A stretch of 64,000 nucleotides of DNA. It comes from Pararhizobium polonicum (GTDB lineage: Bacteria > Pseudomonadota > Alphaproteobacteria > Rhizobiales > Rhizobiaceae). The notes under the pieces are model-generated. The model did not search any database. It was given only the letters and a program-made list of their open reading frames with translations, and was not told the DNA's origin. The stretch spans positions 186,001-250,000 of the forward strand of contig NZ_LGLV01000005.1 in NCBI RefSeq assembly GCF_001687365.1. Direction: 5' to 3'. A program made the position numbers and the translations under genes. Below are positions 26,036-33,203 of this stretch, piece after piece (the stretch's first letter is position 1; each line of letters opens with the position of its first letter).

Positions 26036-27265
26036 TCATCGGGCTCCGGTACAATGGGCGCGGTAGGCATCCGTGACGAGGCCGGACAGGACGCGGTAGG
26101 AGCGGTTGTTCTCAAGCCAATGTTTGGCCTTGGAAATATCCTCCGGCGAAGGCTCGCCCGCCTCGAATGCGCGTTGCAATCCGGCTTCGAAACCCTCTGC
26201 CGTGAAATCCGTGACAACGCCCAATCCGGTGTGATCGAGCAGAAACACCTGATCCGGGTGCGCATTGGCGACGGTCCTTTTTCCCATGGCCAGATATTCG
26301 ACCAGCTTCGTCGGCGTGGCCGAGCGCAGCATCCTCGAGTAAACCGGGTAGGGGGCGAGGCAGACGCTGGCATGCTTGACATGCGACAGCATGTCTTCCA
26401 GCGGCATATGGTCGAGAAGGACGAGGTGATCTTCGACGCCGTGCTGGCGCATGGCACGCCGAACGACATCGCGCTCTGCCGGCGTTGCCCTGCCGGCGAT
26501 CACGAAGATCATGTCCCGATGCCGTGCGATGAAGCGTGCGACGCCCGCAGACGGGACTTCCATGGTGCGGGAAGGATCGAGCGTGCCGGAATAGAAGACC
26601 GATTGACGATTGCCGTAGATAGGGTCGGTGGACGCGGGGATCGTATCGGGATTGAAGCGGTCGAGATTGATCCCCATCGGTACGGCGGTGATTTTGGTTT
26701 CGTCTATGCCGAGTGCAGCGACGTCCTTTTTCATCTGGTCGCTCTGGACGAAAATGTGGCGGGCCAGACGCAGGACGATCAGATAGAGGCTGACAAAGCC
26801 CAGGCAGCCATAGCCGAGCTGCAGCAGCCCTTTCCAAGGCGCCCGCCGGGAAAAATAGATCTTGGCCCTGTGGAGATTGCCGAGCTCCATCGGAAACGAC
26901 ATCCAGTAAACGAAGGGGCGCCGTATCAGCAGTGCAACAAGGCTATAGACCAGGGCCAGAAACATGGTGTCGCGGCACTGGATAATATCGGGCCGGTCGC
27001 GCAGAATTCGTTTTATGCCGGCGATATGCAGCCTGAAGCCGCTCAGAAACCGGCTCATCCGGCCTCCGGTATGTGCTGGCGGCAGCAGATAGTCGACATT
27101 CGCATTGGGTTGCGGTTGCGGGCGGGAATCCTCATCCCGCCGCATCACGAATGTCAGCCGGTAGTCGCGGGAGAGATACCGCAGATAGAGCTCGGTGATA
27201 TCGACCCGGAAGGGGGGATATTTGTCCTTGGTGACGATGAAGATGGATGTCCGGGTGTCGTTCAT
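26036..27265 (-). CDS. GT4-like glycosyltransferase
   Basis: The 409-residue protein begins MNDTRTSIFIVTKDKYPPFRVD. Its donor-binding half carries SVFYSGTLDPSRTMEVPSAGV and the block VYSRMLRSATPTKLVEYLAMGKRTVAN, where the usual E-x7-E region is represented by KLVEYLAMG. The middle contains hydrophobic stretches (about 105-125 and 165-185), suggesting membrane association. It should add a sugar to the lipid-linked intermediate. It overlaps the flippase gene by four bases and ends directly at the wzy start. Confidence 0.85.
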   Translation of the reverse strand: MNDTRTSIFIVTKDKYPPFRVDITELYLRYLSRDYRLTFVMRRDEDSRPQPQPNANVDYLLPPAHTGGRMSRFLSGFRLHIAGIKRILRDRPDIIQCRDTMFLALVYSLVALLIRRPFVYWMSFPMELGNLHRAKIYFSRRAPWKGLLQLGYGCLGFVSLYLIVLRLARHIFVQSDQMKKDVAALGIDETKITAVPMGINLDRFNPDTIPASTDPIYGNRQSVFYSGTLDPSRTMEVPSAGVARFIARHRDMIFVIAGRATPAERDVVRRAMRQHGVEDHLVLLDHMPLEDMLSHVKHASVCLAPYPVYSRMLRSATPTKLVEYLAMGKRTVANAHPDQVFLLDHTGLGVVTDFTAEGFEAGLQRAFEAGEPSPEDISKAKHWLENNRSYRVLSGLVTDAYRAHCTGAR

Positions 27266-28788
27266 GGCGTGCCACCCGTCGCAAGGACCCGTGAGGCAAA
27301 CGGTATGCGGGCCAAAAGCCGGGCGGGGATTTGGCTGTGCAGGACCCGTTTTTCCGGCTCGGCCAGCGCATTCCTGAACAGCAGGACATAGGCGATCAAG
27401 GCCATCAGGACGACTTGCACGGCGAGGTCCGCCGGCAACGAGGGGGATCGGGCGAAAGCGTAGGTCAGCAGTGCCGCGCTGATGGCGCTGGTCCAGCCCA
27501 GAAATTTCAAATCGAGAAAGGCCCGGTTTTCCCGTGGGATTGTCAGATAGATGACGGCTGCGCGAACGATGCTATCCGCCACGGGGATCATCATGATGAC
27601 CGGCGCGCTCAGGCGGCCGGCGAACAACAGAATGGCCGAGATGGAGATCACGCTGACCAGCGCGGACAGGTTCTGGCCCCGGTAGGATCCAGAGAAACTG
27701 GCGATCACCTGCAACACCGCGACGCTGATGGCAATCGTCGGCATCATCAGCAGGATGGGGAGAAAATAGCCGAGCCCGGCAAACCGGTCGCCCGCGAGGA
27801 TATGCAAGATCAATTCGCCATGCGGGGCAACGATCGTCAGCACCAGCAGAATGAGGATCGCATCCAGCTTGATCAGCAGGGAAAACAGCGTGCCCCCCCT
27901 CTGGACATCAATCAGCCCGCTGTCGGCGCGGTAGTTTGCGGCCCGCGCTTCCACCAGCGGAAAGATCATGGCGCCGGGCGCATAGCGGATCAGGCTGCTG
28001 ACGAGAGACTGGCAGAAGATCAGCGCGGCCAGCTGCTGCGTCGTAAATGCGCCGACCACCAGAAGCCGCAGCATGGCCGGCGACGTGGCGAGATAGGCAA
28101 GGCCGGCGATATACCCGGCCAGCCCGGTTGCGAAGACATCAGACAATGCCGTGACTGGGGCCGTGGCCGGGAGAGTGCGTTCCGCCGCCCGCCGCCTGAT
28201 CAGCACGCGCAGGCTGTTCGCGCCGAGAACAAGGCAGGCGATGCCCTGCGTTGCCGCCATCACGGCAATCACCACCGTGCTGTCGAGCGGCGCATGCAGG
28301 ACGTAGAGGCCGAGGATGATGAGAACGCGGATCGCCGGTTCACCGAGCGCGATGATGCGCGATATGCGTTGCTGGTCCAGCGTCTGCGATACCGCTTCCG
28401 TATCCAGGTACAGGCAGGAGGCAATGCAGTAAAAGGCGATGATCCAGGCACTGCTGCCGGCGATCAGCATCGCGATTTCCAGATCCGACCCTTGCGCGGC
28501 GGCAAGGCAGAGGGAAAGGACAATGGCGATCGCGGCATATTTTCCACCCAGGATCGCCAGGATGGGACGAAGCGACAGGTTCGAAAACGAGACCGCGGGG
28601 ATGTATTTCGGAATGATGCGCTGGGTTCCCGCAGACATCAGCGTGCCCGTCAGAGAGGCGAATGCAAAGACGATGCCGACGATCGCGTATTCGTGCATGT
28701 CCAGATGCCGGACAAGGAAGATCTGAAAGAAAAATGTGATGAACAGCGCCGGGATACGGCCCGAGAGATAGAGGATGAACCTGTTCAT
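27262..28788 (-). CDS. Wzx-type polysaccharide flippase (MOP superfamily)
   Basis: The 508-residue protein has about twelve to fourteen membrane segments and starts MNRFILYLSGRIPALFITFFFQIFLVRHL, the typical N-terminus of oligosaccharide flippases. It would flip undecaprenyl-linked repeat units from cytoplasm to periplasm for the Wzy protein encoded two genes downstream. Four-base overlaps on both sides (ATGA) show tight coupling with the two flanking glycosyltransferases. Family assignment rests on topology and operon context. Confidence 0.87.
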   Translation of the reverse strand: MNRFILYLSGRIPALFITFFFQIFLVRHLDMHEYAIVGIVFAFASLTGTLMSAGTQRIIPKYIPAVSFSNLSLRPILAILGGKYAAIAIVLSLCLAAAQGSDLEIAMLIAGSSAWIIAFYCIASCLYLDTEAVSQTLDQQRISRIIALGEPAIRVLIILGLYVLHAPLDSTVVIAVMAATQGIACLVLGANSLRVLIRRRAAERTLPATAPVTALSDVFATGLAGYIAGLAYLATSPAMLRLLVVGAFTTQQLAALIFCQSLVSSLIRYAPGAMIFPLVEARAANYRADSGLIDVQRGGTLFSLLIKLDAILILLVLTIVAPHGELILHILAGDRFAGLGYFLPILLMMPTIAISVAVLQVIASFSGSYRGQNLSALVSVISISAILLFAGRLSAPVIMMIPVADSIVRAAVIYLTIPRENRAFLDLKFLGWTSAISAALLTYAFARSPSLPADLAVQVVLMALIAYVLLFRNALAEPEKRVLHSQIPARLLARIPFASRVLATGGTP

Positions 28789-29924
28789 GGCCGGTCTCCG
28801 GCCGTGGCCGCCTCGATCTGCCGCAGAAATTCAGGCTCGATATTCCTCCAGAGATAATGTTCCGACCTCGAAAGCGACCGCGTTTTCAGGTGCGCGATTT
28901 TTTCCGGATGCCGGGTAATTTGGGCCAATGCCTGCAAAAGCGATTGCGAATCGTATTCGAAGATGACGCCGTTTTCGCCGTTGTCGATGAAATGCGTGTG
29001 GGTCGCGATCGTGTTGGCGAGGACCGGAAGCCCCGCGACCTGATATTCGAACAGTTTCGTCGGTGGATTGAACCGGTAATATTCCTTGTCCGCCCAGATG
29101 CAGATGCCGAAATCCTTGTCGCGGAGATGGCCGATCACCTCGGCGCCGGAAACCCGGCCAAGCACGGTAATGGTGTTTTCGGCGCCGCGCTGCCTGATGA
29201 AATCCTGGCAGTATTGCCGCTGTGCTTCGACGGCGCCGACGATGGTCAGGTGAACCGGAAGCCCCTTGTCCTGCGCGCTGCAGAATGCATCGAGCATGAT
29301 GTCACGGCCGCGATCCGGCTCGACGGAACCGGCATAGACGAAGCGAACCCTGCCGTTGACGGCGGGTTCGCCGCCTGTGGTGATTGGCCGGAAGGCATCC
29401 GAGACGCCCATCTGGATGAGCTGCGTTTTCTGCGCCTCAACGCCGTGTGCGAGCAGGTCCTGGCGATGCGCTTCGCCGATCGGCATGACGAGATCGGCTT
29501 TCTTAGCCCCCGCATAACACAGGCCACGGAGAATCTTGCGGATCGGCCGCATCGGCCGCAGGCGGCTCGGTCCGAAGAAATGGGACGGATGTTCGTTCCA
29601 GTAGAGTGCAATACGCGCTGTCCTCGGCAAGGCCGGAACGAAGGCGCTGCCCTGGCTTCCCAGCATCACGACGAGATCATAGGCCTTTTTCCGGATAAGA
29701 CGTGTGACGCGCATGAAATAGTCAAGCTGCGACAGAAGCCCTTTGAATCTGGGTAGAACGACGATCTCGTCGAAGCGGGAGGTGGCAAACTCCTGCCGTT
29801 GCCGCACCGAATACCGGCAATAGAGATCGACGTCTGCAATCGTGCCCAGCGCAGCCACCCGGTAGGAAAAATCCATGAAACCGGTGAGATTGTCGTGAAA
29901 ATAGGTGACGACAGCGACCTTCAT
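28785..29924 (-). CDS. Glycosyltransferase
   Basis: The 379-residue protein starts MKVAVVTYFHDNLTGFMDFSYRV at an ATG preceded by AAGG. The C-terminal half contains VRFVYAGSVEPDRGRDIMLDAF and YRFNPPTKLFEYQVAGLPVLANTIATH, in which KLFEYQVAGLPV is a GT4-like donor-binding motif. The frame is open far upstream to 30119, but that part is arginine-rich and unlike a protein N-terminus. It belongs to the operon, 170 bp after the previous gene, the largest gap inside it. Confidence 0.85.
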   Translation of the reverse strand: MKVAVVTYFHDNLTGFMDFSYRVAALGTIADVDLYCRYSVRQRQEFATSRFDEIVVLPRFKGLLSQLDYFMRVTRLIRKKAYDLVVMLGSQGSAFVPALPRTARIALYWNEHPSHFFGPSRLRPMRPIRKILRGLCYAGAKKADLVMPIGEAHRQDLLAHGVEAQKTQLIQMGVSDAFRPITTGGEPAVNGRVRFVYAGSVEPDRGRDIMLDAFCSAQDKGLPVHLTIVGAVEAQRQYCQDFIRQRGAENTITVLGRVSGAEVIGHLRDKDFGICIWADKEYYRFNPPTKLFEYQVAGLPVLANTIATHTHFIDNGENGVIFEYDSQSLLQALAQITRHPEKIAHLKTRSLSRSEHYLWRNIEPEFLRQIEAATAGDRP

Positions 29925-30093
29925 CGTGGAAGCCTTGCACATATGCAGGGCAGGGCTCCACCGGCGCCCGGCAATCGCATGTCGGCGCGGTGGGGTTTCA
30001 AACCTGCGATTACGTCCTTGATCGCCATCCATCAACCTGTGCAACATCGCTTCAAACATACCGGCGGCCCCGCGAAACAGCGTCGTAGCGGGC

Positions 30094-31344
30094 CTAGGGG
30101 CATGCATTCCTGTAGGCATCGATCAGCTTGGGCACCTCGTAGCTCCAGGCCATCTGCGTCTCGACGCGGTTGCGTCCGAAAGCGCCCATCCGGGCGCAGC
30201 GATCGGGATCGGCCAGCAGCTCGGCGATCTTGCCGGCAAAATCGACGGGATCGTTCGCCTTGGCGTAGAGCGAGGCTTCCTGGGCGCTGAAGCGGCCCTC
30301 GGTGACGTCGAACTGGACGATCGGCTTGCCGACGGCCATGTATTCGAGGATCTTGTTCATCGTCGATTTGTCGTTCATCGGATTGACGCGGTCTGGGTTG
30401 ACGCAGACATCCGCCGTCGACAGGACTTCGAACAGCGTCTGGTCCGGTGCGCGGCCGGTGAAGGTGACGTGGTCCGCAAGTCCCATGCTGTCCGACATCG
30501 CCTGCAACGCCGCAAGGCTCGGGCCGCCGCCGACCAGCACGAACTGGATGTCCTGCCGGCCGAGATCGTAGACCAGATTGCGGGCCGCCTCGAGCAGCAG
30601 GTCGATGCCTTCCTGATCGCCCATGACGCCGACATAGCCGACCAGAAACGCACGGCCGTTCTTCAAGGCGGGATTCGGCGGCACCGCCTTCACGCGCGTC
30701 AGGTCCGGGCCGCTACGGACGACGAAGATGTCTTTTGCCTTCTTGCCGCCGCGCTCGATCGCGATTTTCTTGTAACTCTCGTTGGTGGAGATCACCGTGT
30801 TCGCCGTCTTGAAGGTGAGCCATTCGAAAAGGCACATCAGCCGCCAGAAGAAACCGCGTTTGTTGAACTTGGCTTCGTAAAGCTCCGGATTGATATCGTG
30901 GTGATCGAAGATGTAGCGCTTGCCGATCAGCTTGAACTGCCAGGCGATCAGGAAGATCAGGTCCGGCGGATTGCAGCCGTGCAGCGTGTCAAAGCCGTGG
31001 CGAAACAGGATTTTCCAGGCAAGCAGCGTTTCCCAGGTCAGTGCCGCGCCATATTCCAGCAGGTAGCCGAGCGCACCCCCGGCATCGAGCGGCAGCGGAT
31101 GACGGTAGATGTGGATGCCGTCCAGATGCTCGTAGCGCGCGGTGTAGCCCTTGCCGGTCGGGCAGATGATGGCGACTTCGGCGCCGGCGGCGCGCAGGGT
31201 TCTCGCCTCCTGCCAGACGCGGCGGTCGAAGGGCACCGGCAGGTTTTCGACGATGATCAGAATCTTGCGGCCTGAAAGCGCGCCGGAAATGGCCGTGCTC
31301 CATGTGGTTGCGCTGGCGTCGGCGGTTTGAACTGTCGTGTCCAT
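30094..31344 (-). CDS. GT4 glycosyltransferase
   Basis: The 416-residue protein has GRKILIIVENLPVPFDRRVWQEA near the N-terminus, HGCNPPDLIFLIAW and FDHHDINPELYEAKF in the acceptor half, and MNKILEYMAVGKPIVQFD in the donor half. This combination resembles the WbuB/fucosyl-type and related GT4 enzymes of capsule and exopolysaccharide operons. GAGGG lies nine bases before the ATG at 31344; a GTG at 31359 overlapping the dehydrogenase stop is an alternative. It is the first transferase after the dehydrogenase. Confidence 0.9.
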   Translation of the reverse strand: MDTTVQTADASATTWSTAISGALSGRKILIIVENLPVPFDRRVWQEARTLRAAGAEVAIICPTGKGYTARYEHLDGIHIYRHPLPLDAGGALGYLLEYGAALTWETLLAWKILFRHGFDTLHGCNPPDLIFLIAWQFKLIGKRYIFDHHDINPELYEAKFNKRGFFWRLMCLFEWLTFKTANTVISTNESYKKIAIERGGKKAKDIFVVRSGPDLTRVKAVPPNPALKNGRAFLVGYVGVMGDQEGIDLLLEAARNLVYDLGRQDIQFVLVGGGPSLAALQAMSDSMGLADHVTFTGRAPDQTLFEVLSTADVCVNPDRVNPMNDKSTMNKILEYMAVGKPIVQFDVTEGRFSAQEASLYAKANDPVDFAGKIAELLADPDRCARMGAFGRNRVETQMAWSYEVPKLIDAYRNACP

Positions 31345-31355
31345 CGCGGCGGCCC

Positions 31356-32624
31356 TCACGACAACGCATTCAGATTGACGACATCGCCATTCTTCTCAAG
31401 GTTGATTTTCCTGTAGGTAAGGTTGGTGGTGATGACGCGGTCATAGGCCCTGGCCTCCGCCGTCTCCTTCGAGACCAGCAGGTGCGACAGCGTCGGGATC
31501 TGGGTATAGGCATAGCCCAGATTGGCGCCGACAAGCTTGGTCGCGTCGATTGCCGGATCGAAGATCGACAGTTTGTAGCCCTCGCGCAGCAATCCGCGCG
31601 CCAGGTCGATATTGGGACTTTCGCGCAGGTCGTCGGTGTCCGCCTTGAAGGCAAGCCCGACGAGCAGGACCGTGGCGCCGGGCGCCAGATTGCGCGTCAC
31701 ATGCTGGAAAAGCCGGTATTTATGCGCCTCGTTTGAGCGCAGCAGCGCATCGACCAGATGGGTATGGGCGCCGCAATCGGCGGCGATATATTGCATCGCG
31801 CGCACATCCTTGGGCAGGCAGGAGCCGCCGAAGGCCCCACCGGGGCGGGTATAATAGGGCGAGATATTCAGCTTGGTATCGGAGACGAAGATCTCGTGCA
31901 CCTTGGTGGCGCTCAGGCCGAGCTGCAGGCAGACACGGCCGATCTCATTGGCATAGGCGACCTTGACCGCATGCCAGGTGTTGTCGACGAACTTGGTGAT
32001 CTCGGCCTCGCCCAGATGCACATAGAAGGTCGGGGCCGCGATATTCTGGTTGAGCCGGTCCATTCGCGCGTTCGGCTTGCCGTCGACCGTTCCGATGACG
32101 ATCTTGGGCGGATCGAAGTAATCCTGGATCGCCGAGGATTCCCGCAGGAATTCCGGGTTGTAGACGAGCTCGACGCTCTGCTCGAACGCATCGCCCAGTT
32201 CGGCGGCAAGGATGGGGGCGATCAGCCCCTCGACCGTTCCCGGCCGGATGGTCGAGCGATAGACGACGGTCAGCGGCGACGGTCTGTTCCTGCCGACGGC
32301 GGCGGCGATCTGGCGTGTGACTTCGGCGATATAGGTCATGTTGTGCGAGCCGTCGGGCGCGCTCGGCGTGCCGACGCAGACGATCGCCATGTCGCAGTCC
32401 TGAAGATGCTGCCTGATCTCGGTATGGGCGGAGATCCGTCCGGCCTCAAGACCTTCCCGCAAGAGGGCTTCGACCCCCGGCTCGGTGATCGGCGCAGTCC
32501 CTTGATTGATCTGGTTTACTTTTTTTTCGCTGACATCGAAGCCAACAACGTGATGGCCTTCTTTTGCGATGCAGCACATTGCGGTGAATCCGACGTAACC
32601 CAAGCCGAAAATCGCGATTTTCAT
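31356..32624 (-). CDS. UDP-glucose/GDP-mannose 6-dehydrogenase family protein, AlgD-like
   Basis: The 422-residue enzyme has the NAD-binding motif FGLGYVG (6-12), NPEFLRES (156-163), Lys221 in NTWHAVK, the catalytic Cys269 in GGAFGGSCLPKD and FKADTDDLRESPN. The extended match to PITEPGVEALL, YYTRPGGAFGGSCLPKDVRA and WHAVKVAYANEIG recalls AlgD (GDP-mannose dehydrogenase of alginate synthesis) more than typical UDP-glucose dehydrogenases. It oxidises a hexose nucleotide to the uronate, so the polymer is probably acidic. Being the first gene, its expression likely commits the operon. Substrate (GDP-mannose or UDP-glucose) is not settled. Confidence 0.9.
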   Translation of the reverse strand: MKIAIFGLGYVGFTAMCCIAKEGHHVVGFDVSEKKVNQINQGTAPITEPGVEALLREGLEAGRISAHTEIRQHLQDCDMAIVCVGTPSAPDGSHNMTYIAEVTRQIAAAVGRNRPSPLTVVYRSTIRPGTVEGLIAPILAAELGDAFEQSVELVYNPEFLRESSAIQDYFDPPKIVIGTVDGKPNARMDRLNQNIAAPTFYVHLGEAEITKFVDNTWHAVKVAYANEIGRVCLQLGLSATKVHEIFVSDTKLNISPYYTRPGGAFGGSCLPKDVRAMQYIAADCGAHTHLVDALLRSNEAHKYRLFQHVTRNLAPGATVLLVGLAFKADTDDLRESPNIDLARGLLREGYKLSIFDPAIDATKLVGANLGYAYTQIPTLSHLLVSKETAEARAYDRVITTNLTYRKINLEKNGDVVNLNALS

Positions 32625-33203
32625 GCAATATGTCCTTTAGGTCTAACAATTCGTAATCAAAATAGTCAGGCGCGATCTCGTCGAAAAAAAACGAAATGCG
32701 ATTATAAAACAATGGTATGCTTGATCTCTGTCGCTGAAAATACCAGCCTTGAAGGACAGAGCCTGCTCATTTATACGTATATAATATGCATATTCTAACA
32801 GGCCGGAACGACTTAAAATTGACCTCTTAGATCAAGGTCGTCGTCGCTTTTGGCTTGTTTTGGTACGAATGTTTTCACATACTTCAATTGAATTTCATAG
32901 AGGCTTTCGCAGTTGCGAGATGGAATAGTTAAGGCGCGTTTCTTTGAGACGCGGGCTGGAGACAGCCTGAAGGTTATGCATATTCTGAAAAGATAGATGT
33001 ACGGTTGTCATTGCTTGATATGTGTGGTGCTCCGCGCGCTGCGACGGTGTGTTGTTTAAAGCAGGCCGGATAAAAAAATAATACAGATCGATTTTCGCAG
33101 CATGGTTGCTGGACATATGTTCGTTCGATGCCGATTTCTGCATCAATAAGGTAATTTCACGTCAAAATTATATTTTATCTCAATAAACCAGTGGGATTTT
33201 ATC
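32625..33203. promoter_or_regulatory. AT-rich divergent control region of the polysaccharide locus
   Basis: About 580 bp, markedly AT-richer than the genes, between the divergent AlgD-like and Sel1-repeat genes. The 12-mer TATGCATATTCT occurs twice, at 32785-32796 and 32975-32986, and the first copy lies in the perfect palindrome AATATGCATATT (32783-32794). Both promoters must lie here. No gene is evident. Confidence 0.6.

Noticed and set aside
27331-28857. 508-codon plus-strand frame over the flippase
   Set aside because: Glutamine, arginine and aspartate-rich sequence antisense to a membrane protein gene, a known artefact of hydrophobic codons.
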